DNA of 64,000 nucleotides from Bactericera cockerelli (taxonomy: Eukaryota; Arthropoda; Insecta; Hemiptera; Triozidae). The first letter of the stretch is position 1, and every line of letters begins with the position of its first letter. This document shows positions 1 to 10,440 of this stretch, piece after piece. The notes beneath the pieces are model-generated. The model worked only from the letters and a program-made list of their open reading frames with translations. It did not search any database and had not been told where the DNA came from. The translations under genes were made by a program, and so were the position numbers. The stretch covers positions 40,650,006 through 40,714,005 of the forward strand of contig CM044955.1 of the NCBI GenBank assembly GCA_024516035.1. Direction: 5' to 3'.

Positions 1-60
1 TGAGTTTCCAAAGAATGAAGGGTAAAATCCCCGTCGTGATATGACCAGGAAGTTGAAAGT
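1..60 (+). repeat. SINE body fragment at window edge
   Basis: The segment GAATGAAGGGTAAAATCCCC resembles the middle of the tRNA-derived SINE seen complete at 52076-52431, which has GAATGGAGGGTAAAACCCCG. Only a diverged piece is visible because the window starts here. Confidence 0.4.
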
Positions 61-102
61 GACGTAAAACCTGTTGAATGGTCAAATATCAATATGCTTT
101 AA

Positions 103-358
103 TTGTCCAAATGCGTGTCTCGAAAAACGATCGTTGTCACAAATTTTGGAAAACGTTTCCATTTGAAAATAATGAGCTGAGAGGTGCTATTTGGAATACA
201 TATACTTAGATTTTTAATGATTTCAAGATAGGGTCATGTAAATATTTTTCTATTTTTTGAAGCTATGCATTCTAAAATCCTCTCAGATATTCATTTTCAG
301 TAAAACCAATTTCCAAAAATTGTAACATGGATCATTGTTCGAGACACGTATTCAATAA
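103..358. mobile_element. Foldback MITE-like inverted repeat, about 255 bp
   Basis: The left arm near 105-155 contains GCGTGTCTCGAAAAACGATC. The right arm near 308-355 contains its imperfect complement (GATCATTGTTCGAGACACGT). Pairing continues inwards through GAGCTGAGAGG against CCTCTCAGATATTC. There is no coding capacity, so this looks like a short non-autonomous inverted-repeat element. The exact ends and the target duplication were not resolved. Confidence 0.6.
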
Positions 359-2013
359 ATTGATGAAAAAGTAGAAGGAAAAATAATTCCATAGAATTTT
401 AGAAATATAATTTATTAATTATGTATAATTGTTCCATGAAATATTAAACATAAGGGTGGGTATATAAATTTTCGACTAGATTACAGTTTTTATATTATTA
501 AGAAATAAAACACATTAAACTTGTTCTTGTATAAATGAAAATAATACTTGAATTCTTAATAACTAAATCAAGACTAATTAACCTACAATCAAACTAAAAT
601 ATTATTGTACTTCTCAATTATTTTCTTTAGATAATAAAGCCAAATCAATACATTTGGGGACTAGATTAGGGAGGTATATTTCAATGTATACCCAATACTT
701 GGAAGAATGGTGTACCAATGCAACACAAAGATGATGGACAACGTATAGCTAATAAAATATCTTTCCTAAGATTTGATTTTTACAGATATTTCTTTTTAAA
801 CAAGAAATTCTCAAAAATAAAGTACATTTTAGTATGAATATTATCTTTGGAGTTGCATGTATTTATGTACGAGTATAAAGTAAAGGTAACATCTGTCTGG
901 AATAAATACCAAGACAACTACAAATTTAAAACTTTCAGGTCTATATAATTTGTATACCTACAATTTCAAGTAGGTACAGATATTCTATTCAAGTAGATGT
1001 ATTCAATTCATTAAGTAGATGTATTCCAATTCATTAATATTTTTTTTTACATTTTGTAAATTGTATGTATTAAAAATAATACTAATATATTCATTAAGTA
1101 GATGTATCCAATGCAAACCTTGGGATTCAAAAATTGAAGGTAAAATTTTACTTTTCAAGTCTTATACATTATATTATGTAGTTGATTCTTTACATTTCAT
1201 TTTCACATGTTTGTGTACGTACATAAAATTATATTCAAATATCAATAAAAGTAAGTTTTAAAGCAATTTGTAGTTTACAGAGTTACAACCAACACAAAAG
1301 ACTTTAATCAGCTGGTGAAATACCTTTATTATCTTATGGACTAATTATGAGCTAAATTACTCACCACAAATCAAACTATAAAGTACATACCACACTAAGG
1401 TCATCTAAAACTTTACATTAAGTACAGGTATCCTCTTCTTGTTTAAAAAACTACTAAATTTATTTTTTTAGTAGAAAGGTACACTATAAATTACAGCATA
1501 AATAGAAGAGAAAAATATGAACATTGTAGCAGGATGGACTGTGGGAATAATGTTTTTCAAATAATATCATCTTTCAAATTTTTATGGTATTTTCACTTAA
1601 AAAAGTAAGATTATTTGGTTTAAATATTTTTATAATTAAATAACTAAATTTCCTTTGATAGATATTAGCAAGATGAAAAATAATTTCATTTCATTTATTT
1701 AATTTCTAGGTAAATACATAAATGTACCAGCATTTGTTAGACTTTATACCTACATTTACAATAAAACACATTTTCATTAAAAACAGAAAAAATGAAGTGG
1801 AAAACAGACTGTTACCCCACAAACCATCCTATCAATCATTTTGGAAGACAAATTCCTTTGTAGTATTAGATCTCTAATTTTGAAAGAAAAATAAGAAAAA
1901 TCAAAGTTTCCAAGAATAAACTACATATTTTAGTACATATTATGATTTCAACAATTCAAAGATGTACTGTATAATTTTCTAAAATATTGTAGAAATTTAG
2001 ACAGTCCAAAACT
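359..2013. other. AT-rich intergenic DNA, no gene seen
   Basis: The stretch is strongly AT-rich. Short open frames such as 1019-1261 have low-complexity translations. Near 985-1110 a short sequence (AAGTAGATGTATTCAATTCATT) recurs three times as a small local duplication. Nothing else could be identified. Confidence 0.6.
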
Positions 2014-2778
2014 GGGCTCTGTTCCTCAAAGTGCAGAGTTTCTCTGCAATCCGCAAATTCAATTTCTATTCCTGAAACATTTGAACCTTGCATTTTCTTT
2101 TCTTTCATTATGTATGTGTGTTAATCTTGTCCTTCACTTTCAAGTATTGAAGATGGCTGTTTGTTGTGTATTCAATGTTGGGGATTAATAAGATCTTCAA
2201 TACTTGATACTCTCGAGTATTGGAGACAGCATTTCAATGTGCATTTAATGTTAGTTCTATTAGATTACTATTTTTCAAGTATGTGTTCAACTTCATATCA
2301 TCAACTGAAAATAGTTGCAAGATAACCTCACCCAGCCTGATTTAGACAGGAAAGTCAGCATTATTAAGTCTTTTCATGTTGCTTAACTTTGATGAACCTA
2401 CAAGAATTAATGTATTCAACGTTCTGACATTGATGCTGGCTTTCAATAATTTCACAGATTTTCTACAACAACAACAAAAATCAAGTCACAGCATTACAAA
2501 GTCTTTACTTTGCTGGAGGTTGCTTAACTTTGGTGATACTACACGATAATAGGTTCATTCAACACACCATTGATGTTGACTTCTAATAATTTTAGAGATT
2601 TTCAACATATCACAACATAACAAGTGAAAAATGTAAACAACTTTTGCGGAGTTTCTTGTATTGCAGAGTTTATTTGATAAGTAAAAATTCTTTCAGGAAC
2701 CCAAAAAAAATCTGCACTCTGCTAAGTTTGCAGAATGCGTAGTGGAGAGTGCAAAGTTTTCTTCCAGGAACAGAGCCC
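2014..2778. mobile_element. 765-bp element with 13-bp terminal inverted repeats
   Basis: The left end GGGCTCTGTTCCT (2014-2026) and right end AGGAACAGAGCCC (2766-2778) are perfect complements. The similarity between ends continues loosely (AAAGTGCAGAG against GAGTGCAAAGTTT). The interior is non-coding and holds two related segments (about 2330-2460 and 2490-2610, both with GTTGCTTAACTTTG). A further diverged copy of that interior lies at about 58960-59110. No clear target duplication was found. It is probably a non-autonomous DNA transposon; hAT is possible but not shown. Confidence 0.55.
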
Positions 2779-3113
2779 CGATATTAATGGTTCTGAAATC
2801 TCCAATGACATAGCCAAATTATTTTTCCTGATGTTTGGAAATGTTCTAGAGAGGACTTGCTTTTCTACTTTTCCAAAGTAATAAAGATTGAAAGAGATTT
2901 TATTTTATAATTGTAAAATGTTAATTAGGTATACATACTAGTTCCTCATTTGAAATGGAGAGTCATTGACTAATTTGACTCTGCAATCAAATGAGTAGTT
3001 CAATATTATGATATAATGTACACTATAAAAACTATATTTTTTTCTTTTCCTGTCAAGTAGCTGATGTGTTATCCAAAAAGTAGGTTTCTAAGAAAATTAA
3101 ATCATAGATATAA
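2779..3113. other. Intergenic DNA, nothing identified
   Basis: AT-rich sequence between two mobile elements. No open frame, RNA or further repeat was recognised. Confidence 0.5.
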
Positions 3114-3544
3114 TACAGGGTGAGCAGAAAGTCTCACCTCACTCCTTGTGTCTCAAGAACCATTCATAATATCAAAACATGGTAAAATATTTGTTACCTT
3201 ATTTTTAGGGGAATTAATTTTAAGGCTGTTTGGGCTGGGTTTCAACTAGCTCAAATATCTTATATAGAATGAACTGTCAAAAGTGTATTAATTAATGATA
3301 GTAAAATTCATTTATTTAAATTTCAGACCTCTACAACTTACCGTTTTCGAGATACAGGTTGACAGTTGAACCTGTATATATCTAATGTCCATAAATTCTG
3401 GTCTGTATAACTCATGAAACGTAAGTTGCAGGAAGATGAAAGTATCAACTCTTTTAAGAGAGAGATCTTTCAAAAAATTAACATCTGGCTTATTCTGTAT
3501 ATTTTAATTTAAGGTTGGTTTTACAAGGCAGCTGCTAGCTGGCA

Positions 3545-3581
<37 letters not shown>

Positions 3582-3938
3582 AAATAAATATTACACTTTT
3601 TTCAAAAGGTCTTGCTAAAGGGGGTTAATATCAACAAATTTCATTTTCTTACAACTTATGGTTCACGAGTTATATGCCACATTGGCCAAGACAGCCAACC
3701 CTGTATCTCAAGAATGATAATCATAGAGGTCTGCAAGTTTTTGCAATAAATTTCACTGCAAATCATTCATTTTAGATATGTCATGCTATTTAGAATAACA
3801 TAGAATAATAATGTCACAGCCAAAAAAAAATGGGATCAAAATTGATTCCTTAAAAAATAAGGCTTCTTGTATTAGACTTATATCATCAGTGATTCTCAAG
3901 ATAAGATGGGAGGGGTGAGACTTTTTGCTCACCATGTA
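3114..3938. mobile_element. TA-flanked foldback element, older copy
   Basis: The left end TACAGGGTGAGCAGAAAGTC and the right end GACTTTTTGCTCACCATGTA are imperfect complements. The arms go on to TCTCAAGAACCATTC against TGATTCTCAAGAT. The flanking or terminal TA dinucleotides fit Tc1/mariner-type target use. The interior has a run of about 33 A near 3547-3579. It belongs to the same family as 49735-50631 and 60230-61119 but is more diverged. It encodes nothing. Confidence 0.65.
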
Positions 3939-4130
3939 TATGTACCTCCTTGAAAATGAAACTTTCAACTACCAATAGATGTTTCTCAACTGCAGTTGAG
4001 CTTTTTACAATTAGGAAGATTTAAGTTAAAGTTAAAATCCAAAATATATTATGTGCTAATGATATATTTCTAAAGAACAGAAGTTTTTACATCAGGTCTA
4101 TTTTTTAGCTATATATTGCTTCAAAGGCCT

Positions 4131-5129
4131 CTAAGAGTAAGCACTTCCATTGTGAGTTTCTACTTCATTGTCTGATACAGAACTTTCAGACCCTTCCATT
4201 CCATTATTATTATAATAGTAATCTTCAATGGGACACTCAACTATAGTCACTTCATCTTTATAATTTTGCAAATTGACAGGGTTGCCAGTCAATCCTTTGA
4301 TACAAAATGATTTGGCTATGTCTAAGAATTCACTCATTTGAGACTTAGGAATCATGGCTTCACCCGTATACAAGAAACTGATTACTGCTTTCAAATTATT
4401 GAAATTTTTATCATTAATTACAATAATGGGATGAGAGTTTTTAAGGTTTGATAGAAAAATATCTTTAAAATAGTCTGAATAGCAAGACAAAATAATTTTA
4501 TGACATTTCAAAGTTTGCCCTTCACAGACTAGAGAGACATCACTGAAATATTCAGTATTCAAGAACATTGGAAGCAGTCTACTAAGAGGAGAGCTCTGTT
4601 TCCAGTTGAGTTTGTAACAAACATTGTCTATGGACTTTGAATTAGACTCTGACATATCATCATCTGAGGTGTTACCTTGATTAAGAATAAAATGGCCAGA
4701 AAGATAGTCCATTGCTCCACTCTGATCTCCATCCAAGCCCTGACCACTGGGCCCCGCATCCCTACTTGATTTCATAGCACAATATTTTTTGCAGTCCTTG
4801 ATAGCATTGCTCAGCTCTTCATAGTAAGGGCATACCTGTAACTTTTCTTCAATGCCAGACACTGACAGTGCTACAGAATAAAAGTGTTTCAAATGTTTCC
4901 ATTTAATCCGACACTGCTCAAATGTTTTCTTGTAACCTCTCCTGTTCATTTGATAAGCAATGGTTCTGTATATTTCACGACTCTGTTTCTTACGCATCTT
5001 GGTAGGCATGATTTTACCAGCTATTCTGATGAGGCACTTGGTTTCCTCGTCATTCCATGTAATTCTCTTTCCCCGAAATAAATTGGGTATGTTAGAGATA
5101 GGAGGGGCTTCAAAACCATGGTTATTCAT
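4131..5129 (-). CDS. Myb/SANT-like and BTB domain protein (332 aa, single exon)
   Basis: An uninterrupted 332-residue frame with ordinary amino-acid composition stands out from its surroundings. Residues about 22-112 look like a Myb/SANT-like (trihelix/MADF-type) DNA-binding domain: the aromatic W25, then W77 in IKWKHL, and PYYEEL at 101-106. Residues about 113-170 are a polar Ser/Asp-rich linker. Residues about 173-282 are an insect-type BTB domain, with the hallmarks FSDVSLVCEG, LKCHKIILSCYSDYF and AVISFLYTGEA. Family knowledge: BTB domains dimerise, and paired with a DNA-binding domain they usually mark nuclear transcription or chromatin factors. Such a role is inferred. The order (DNA-binding first, BTB second) differs from common insect BTB-zinc finger or BTB-Psq proteins. 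The first Met was used because no in-frame upstream extension was recognised; an upstream untranslated exon is possible. A domesticated transposon origin for the Myb part cannot be excluded. Confidence 0.8.
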   Translation of the reverse strand: MNNHGFEAPPISNIPNLFRGKRITWNDEETKCLIRIAGKIMPTKMRKKQSREIYRTIAYQMNRRGYKKTFEQCRIKWKHLKHFYSVALSVSGIEEKLQVCPYYEELSNAIKDCKKYCAMKSSRDAGPSGQGLDGDQSGAMDYLSGHFILNQGNTSDDDMSESNSKSIDNVCYKLNWKQSSPLSRLLPMFLNTEYFSDVSLVCEGQTLKCHKIILSCYSDYFKDIFLSNLKNSHPIIVINDKNFNNLKAVISFLYTGEAMIPKSQMSEFLDIAKSFCIKGLTGNPVNLQNYKDEVTIVECPIEDYYYNNNGMEGSESSVSDNEVETHNGSAYS

Positions 5130-6146
5130 CTTAAAATAATGAAATTATACGACTAGAAATATATTAAGATAATTATTGTGACTTACAAATTGGACTAGAA
5201 TAAGTTATGAAATGACTTCACTGTGGCTTACACAATTGCCTTTCTGAGAGTTGTTTTCAAGATCATACCGCCTTTGGTAAGGCAAGATATGGTACAGAAA
5301 CTCACCATTGTGCTGTTCTGCTTGGTAGGAATAGATTCACTGGGAAATCTTTGCAGATAGATTCAGATCTTCAAATAGATGATGGGAAACGGGATAGCCA
5401 TAGCCAAAATTAAAATTTTCAAATTGAAAGCTATTTTGTTTTGTTTATATATTTTCACTACAAACATCTGAGTTCTCACACAGATTTCTTTGTTTTGAAA
5501 GATTTTCTAAAAAGCGGATTTTCTTGCCTGTATGAATTCACCTACAACGATTCTACCTACAATTTTTTTAGGGTTCTCAATTTTTAGGGTTCTTATTTTC
5601 CAAGATGATTTTTATGATTTACATTTTTATCTATGAAAGATAGCTCCACCATGAGGCTGAACAACGTTGACCTGCTTGAGCGGGATAAGACAGAGCAAAA
5701 GAAGAAAAGAAGATGTATGTTTTACTTACTATGTATGAGTGTATGGATGTTCTTTATACAAATCAACACCGTTTGACCAAGAAACCTGAAATTTTGCACA
5801 GAGGTCCGTTTGGATCAAAATTTATCTGCTTGAGGTTAAGCTACAATGAGTAAGGATGAAAATTGGACGGGTGACCCAAAATATATTCACGTTTTTCGAC
5901 TGAAATGGCATTTTTTCTCGAAATTTGTCGCAACGACCTACCAACTCAAAGAAAGAAAGTTTTAGGTAAGGGTTTGAGCTTTCATTTGATATATCGATCG
6001 CGAACTTCTAGTGAGCCATTCTTGAGGTACCCCGGTTAAAGGATAGAAAATGGATGGGTAACGCAAAAAAATCCACATTTTTCGACCTAAATGACATTTT
6101 TTCTTCAAATTTGTCGAGATGACCTATAAAATCAAAGCGTGAAAGG
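5130..6146. other. Intergenic DNA with fragments of dispersed repeats
   Basis: No gene was seen. At about 5520-5625 lies a repeat whose reverse-complement copy is at about 54505-54610 (shared TTTTTAGGGTTCTCAATTTT). At about 5645-5715 is the tail of the SINE family (GAGGCTGAACAACGTTGACC, then GATAAGACAGAG), matching 52365-52431. At about 5855-5960 and 6045-6140 are two diverged direct copies of a ~100-bp sequence containing AAATGRCATTTTTTCT. Confidence 0.55.
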
Positions 6147-6176
6147 TCGGGTCGGGGTGGCTGGGTGGTGTACAAT
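6147..6176 (+). repeat. Left stub of the G-rich minisatellite
   Basis: GGTCGGGGTGGCTGGGTGGT is the same minisatellite that resumes at 8856 as TGTACATGGGCTGGATGGTG. It is separated from the main array by the element at 6177-8855, and compares well with the intact form near 9430-9490 (GGTGGTGTACGTGGGCTGGG). This is the left boundary of the 40-kb repeat array. Confidence 0.7.
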
Positions 6177-7368
6177 CTAGGCCGGAGTGAAAAAAATAAT
6201 TTTGGAATTTGAAAAACGCCTAATATGTCAAAAGTTGTGATTTTGTGAGTAGATCAATCCCTGAAAGTTTCAAAAATTAAAAAAATGATCTTGAGTCTCC
6301 ACATTGAGCTTAAAGTTTTTGCTATTTTTGAGTATGCAATTTGAAGGGGCATCATCGGTTTTTGCACTTGAAGCACGTCTAACATGAAAAGTGTTCATTA
6401 TACAAAAAAAGATAATGAATAAAATTATGTTCTAAACAATTTTTTCTATATTTTAATTCCTTGAAACTTCTCTCTATGATGTACCTACTATCTATGAGCT
6501 AGAACATAAACAATTGTAACTCTAGCAGAAACTTCGGAAAATGATAATAATATGGTAGGTTATTAGTCCATATCATAGGTGCTGGTACAACTCAGGCCTA
6601 CTTTTTTCAGGATAAAAGATTTACGTTGTTATATATATTTAGTTGGTTATTTAAGACATGTTCCTACATTATACGAGTACAAGTAACATGTATGTATATA
6701 AAATCTATGTAGGTAACTGTGCGCGAAAATAAATTTAATGCTTACTGACATTTTCCCGCTTGTTCTTGTCCGGTCTCGTCTCCAATTTGTAGCTTTGTAA
6801 TTAAAGCAGTACAAAACTGAGGTTTCAGATCTTTCTTTCTATGTGAAAATGATTGTTCAAATTAATTTGTGCATTCGTTAGAAATTAACTACGGATATTA
6901 CGGATCAAATTTTTCTAGGTTGACTTGGTTGTTTAAATAAAATAACTAACTAATTTTTGTATGAAGTGAAATACCCATATCATGTCAGTATTACCTAAGA
7001 ATAATAATCGTTTTGATTGATAGTTAATATTACATGTATTAAATCTTTTAATTATAACTTTAAATTGGTTTTTTTTTTTTTAATTTGTAGCCGCCCACCG
7101 AAAGTTTTTAATATTTGGCCCTCTTTTCCTACAGAGCGTTATTGAGGCACTTCATGTAAAAGATATAACTTCTTGCTGATTACATAATGAAAGTGATTGC
7201 CCCGTTGTGGTTTTAAATTTTAAAAAAATAGCTCAGAAAGGCCCATGCATTTATTTAAAATGATTAAGAAATGTTCTTTCTTGTCTATACAATACAAAAA
7301 ACTTATGTTTGATGTGATACAGAGAAACGCGTATTTCACTTACTTTGAAAATACTCTTCTCGCAAACT

Positions 7369-7440
7369 GACCAAGTAGCTTGATCGATAAGGTTGCGGAC
7401 TTGTAACCTAGAGGTCGGTGGTTCATGTCCGGTTTCAGCG
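7369..7440 (+). repeat. tRNA-like segment (degenerate, Thr-TGT-like)
   Basis: An A-box-like TAGCTTGATCGATAAGG and a B-box-like GGTGGTTCATGTCC have tRNA spacing. A loop CTTGTAA would give anticodon TGT. The acceptor and T stems do not close properly, so this reads as a SINE head or tRNA pseudogene rather than a working tRNA. Confidence 0.45.
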
Positions 7441-7540
7441 TAGAATTAGTAAAGCGAGTTTGAGTAGTTGTGATATCACGAAATTGATTAACACAAATAT
7501 GATAACTTTTCAACTTGTACTTCTTGCAATGCTAAGGTGC

Positions 7541-7615
7541 ACTTTTAGTCAAGTGGTTAACGCGCTAGTCTGGTAAAGCAGGTAGCGTAGGGATCCGTTG
7601 GTTCGAATCCCACCC
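7541..7615 (+). repeat. tRNA-like SINE head with long variable arm
   Basis: The A-box TAGTCAAGTGG (7546-7556) and B-box GGTTCGAATCC (7600-7610) match the polymerase III consensus well. The extended region between them suggests a class II (Leu/Ser-like) ancestor. Only about half of the acceptor stem pairs (CACT with AGTG), so it is taken as a tRNA-derived SINE head or pseudo-tRNA. Confidence 0.5.
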
Positions 7616-7984
7616 AGTGAATGAACTTTTCCTCATTAATTTGTGTTTGTGACCACATAATAATAAGACTCTGAGGGTTAGGTGGTAGAAAATGTTTTGA
7701 GCACTAACCTCGCCCGGTGATTACCTTCACTAAAGTGTGTTATTATAATTAAGGATTCGCGCTCTAATGTGCGAGAACAAGCATTGGGTAGAATTTTAAA
7801 ATCCCGCAAGCTTCATAAAGATAATGTGAACGATGGTAGCCAGACAATGGAGGAATGATTCAGCACTCCTACCACTGTCTTTACAAGGAGTCCATTAATT
7901 GACAAGGACCCCCCGAACCAAGCCAATGCTGGTCTACTCCCTGTTTATAGTCACCCAGCCAGACTGCTGGTCTCCTCTATGTTT

Positions 7985-8300
7985 TAAGTCCCCCAGCCCC
8001 AATTGTCTCCTCATAATTTTGAAGCTGATGCCTACTTCAACCTCATATATCAGTTGGGAAAATCCACTGGATCCAGCTGCTACCTTGAACCTGACTGATG
8101 AGGAAATTATATGCCTCATCCGATCCCAAACGGAGTTCGATGCTCTCAGACTCCCATGCCAGCAGCCACACTCAAGCTGTGGAAAGGCGTATCAGGCTGG
8201 TAATGGTAACTGAGGCATCACAATCTGTTTGTGGCGAAGTTGCCCGAGACCGATTTATACGTGCTCGACAAAAGAGCCGTAAAAATATTCCTGTGTGTAG
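7985..8300 (+). pseudogene. Broken fragment of a multi-copy insect protein family
   Basis: One frame reads SYISWENPLDPAATLNLTDE and ends at LPCQ near 8160. A second frame continues with HTQAVERRIRLV, then TEASQSVCGE and RDRFIRARQKSRKNIP to about 8300. Together they resemble the C-terminal part of an uncharacterised multi-copy insect protein family with a PCHTQAVER ... VTEAS ... RDGFIR signature. This is recalled from family knowledge and was not searched. A frameshift near 8160 and two extra residues after RIRLV show that it is dead. It sits inside the inverted-repeat element 6177-8855, so it may be captured sequence. Confidence 0.4.
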
Positions 8301-8855
8301 CACAAAAAAGATTTTTTTGGTAATACATAAAATGAATGATAATCATTTGAAAATATAAAACCTTTGATCCTTAATTTAGTACTTTTCTTTGTTTGTTCTT
8401 TCTGGTAATGTCTTTAATACATATGATACTCGTTATCATATAAGATAATAATAATTTTATGATTTTTTAGAAGCGGAGTGTCCCAAAAATTATAATTTTC
8501 ATAAGTTTTCAACAAGAGTCATAACTATTAGTGTTCTATCTCTTTAACTGTACATCATAGAGAGTCGTTTTATGATACTAAATGATACAGAAAACTGTTC
8601 TCAATACAATTTAATACAATACTTTTTTTGTAAAATGAAAACTTTTCATGTCAGAGGTCAATAAAGGGTAAAAAACTATGTTGCCCCTTCAAATTGCATA
8701 CTCAAAAATAGCAAAAACTTTAAGCTCAATGTGGAGACTCAAGATCATTTTTTTAATTTTTGAAACTTTCAGGGATTGATCTACTCACAAAATCACAACT
8801 TTTGACATATTAGGCGTTTTCAAATTCCAAAATTATTTTTTTCACTCCGGCCTAG

Positions 8856-9760
8856 TGTACATGGGCTGGATGGTGGAGGTGGTGGGCTGGTCGGAGTGTA
8901 CTGTGTAGGTTGAGTGGACTGGTTGGACTGTGTTGTCGAAGTGGGCTTGGTAAGATGGGTGGTCTGCTTGGACTGACATCAGTTCTGACACAAAAAAAAA
9001 ACGAAGAATGCAAGAGTACATGCATAATTGTGTGAAAAAGGAAAAAAAACAATATTCAACAAGAACAAGAAAAAGGTATTATGAGAAAGAGAGAACACAG
9101 ACGCATCTAACAAAAAAACATGCAACAAAGTATAACCTCAAAATGCAACAAGCAAAAAAAGAAATGAAAAAGGAAAGCGACAATACTCAATTTAACTAGT
9201 ATTATTTTGTACTGTCGCTTTTAAAATGGGTGTTGGGTTGTAGCTTAACAGTACAACCCAACACCCTCGGCCTCCTCCTCCCCTACAGCCGAACTTTTCC
9301 TCAGCATAAGAAAAAAAGGTAAAAGAGAAGGTAAAAAAAAATTCATATCAATTCAATACATACTTTAACTTCACAAAGAACTTAGTGGACTGGGTGGTCT
9401 GGTTGGGTTGTGTTGCCTTTTCTGGACTGGATGGTCGGGGTGGCTAGGTGGTGTAGGTACGTGGGCTGGGTGGTGTACGTGGGCTGGGTGGTCGGAGCGG
9501 TAGAGGTCAGCTGGTCGAGGTGGCCTGTGTAGGTTGAGTGGACTGGCTGGACTGTGTGGTCGAAGTGGACTTGGTAAGTTGGGTGGTCTGCTTGGACTAA
9601 AATTAGTAATCAAACAAAAAATCTAAGAATGCTACAGTACATAATCGTGCGAAGAAAAAAAAAATCAACCAACAAACTACGTAAAACAACAAAATGCACC
9701 AAGCAAATAAAGAAAAAGAGGAGGGCGATAATACTCAATTTAACTAGGTAGTAATATTTC
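8856..9760 (+). repeat. First diverged modules of the repeat array
   Basis: Two modules of minisatellite plus AT-rich spacer are visible (minisatellite at 8862-8985 and 9385-9600). Each ends in a palindrome whose inner part is TTTAACTAGTATT, with arms AGCGACAATAC and GTACTGTCGCT (centre about 9195-9200) or a decayed version (about 9741). The first is followed by a hairpin at 9229-9267 and by CCTCCTCCTCCCCTACAGCC. Sequence divergence from the main array is higher than among inner modules, as expected at an array edge. Confidence 0.7.
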
Positions 9761-10165
9761 GTACTATCGCTTTTAAAATGGGTGTTGGGTTGTAGCTTAA
9801 CAGTACAACCCAACACCCTCGGGCTCCTCCTCCCCTACAGCCGAACCTTTCCTCACCTTAAGAAAGATCTTACAAGTGGTATCCTGTACAATATGTATCC
9901 CTGTCTTAAACAGAAGGGTGGCATATTATAAGGCCTAAATCCACTTTTAAAAGAACTAATTTACTAATATGAGAAAAGAACTCGTTTCCAGGCCACCCAA
10001 GAGGTAGAGTTCCAGCCCGTTTTTCTACCTTCCTAAGTGGTATCCCCAACAATATGAATATCTACTTGGAAAAGAAGAATTCATATTGCAAGGCCTAATC
10101 CACTTCGTAACAAACTATTTCTTATAAATAAATAAAAAAAAAACTTGTGGCGCCAACAAGTGAAA
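9761..10165 (+). repeat. Conserved array block, copy 1
   Basis: The block begins with the hairpin GGGTGTTGGGTTGTAG...TACAACCCAACACCC (9780-9817). It continues with two internal direct repeats starting AAGTGGTATCC and ending GGCCTAATCCACTT, and closes with the palindrome ACTTGTGGCGCCAACAAGT (10143-10161). The same block occurs at about 20363, 30212 and 39964, with a decayed copy at 18390-18720. There is no coding potential. Its conservation and dense dyad symmetry suggest a mobile element or structural module; function unknown. Confidence 0.75.
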
Positions 10166-10169
10166 AAAA

Positions 10170-10440
10170 AACTTACAGCTCAGAGCGGTCGAGGTGGTTA
10201 GGGTGGTCAGGGTAATAAGGGTAGTCGAGGTGGTCAGGATAGTCAAGGTGGTCGAGGTCGTTAGGGTGGTCGAGGTGGTCAGGATGTCATTGTGGTCAAG
10301 GTGGTCGAGGTCATTATGGTGGTCGAGGTGGTCAGGATAGTCAGGGTGGTCAAGATGGTCGAGGTCATTAGGGTGTTCAGGGTTGTCAAGGTAGTCAAAG
10401 GGGTCAAGGTGGTCGAGGTCATTACGGTGGAAACCCCACC
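10170..10440 (+). repeat. 9-bp-based minisatellite, copy 1
   Basis: Tandem 9-mers of type GGTGGTCRR are arranged in a loose 54-bp pattern (GGTGGTCAGGATAGTCAGG, GGTGGTCAA, GGTGGTCGAGGTCATTAGG, GGTGTTCGA). It follows the conserved block and ends in GGTGGAAACCCCACCC. Copies follow the other three blocks. The unit length is a multiple of three, which keeps several frames open without meaning. Confidence 0.85.

Larger units (their letters stand above)
6177..8855. mobile_element. 2.68-kb inverted-repeat element inserted in the minisatellite
   Basis: Arms of about 180 bp face each other. The left arm starts CTAGGCCGGAGTG and the right arm ends CACTCCGGCCTAG. Both carry the complementary texts around GTCAAAAGTTGTGATTTTGTG and GATCTTGAGTCTCCACATTG. 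Flanks are TGTACAAT (6169-6176) and TGTACATG (8856-8863), six of eight identical, which looks like a decayed 8-bp target duplication. The interior holds two tRNA-like segments (about 7369-7440 and 7541-7615) and a broken protein-coding fragment (7985-8300). No transposase was seen, so it is non-autonomous or a vehicle of captured sequence. A terminal CTAGGCC and an 8-bp duplication would suit a hAT-like element, but that is only an inference. Confidence 0.7.

Noticed and set aside
7369..7615. Functional tRNA genes
   Set aside because: A- and B-boxes are present but acceptor and T stems do not close, and similar heads elsewhere belong to SINEs.
9008..9199. Lys/Arg-rich 63-residue open frame
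   Set aside because: It lies wholly in the A-rich spacer of an array module and includes half of the palindrome.
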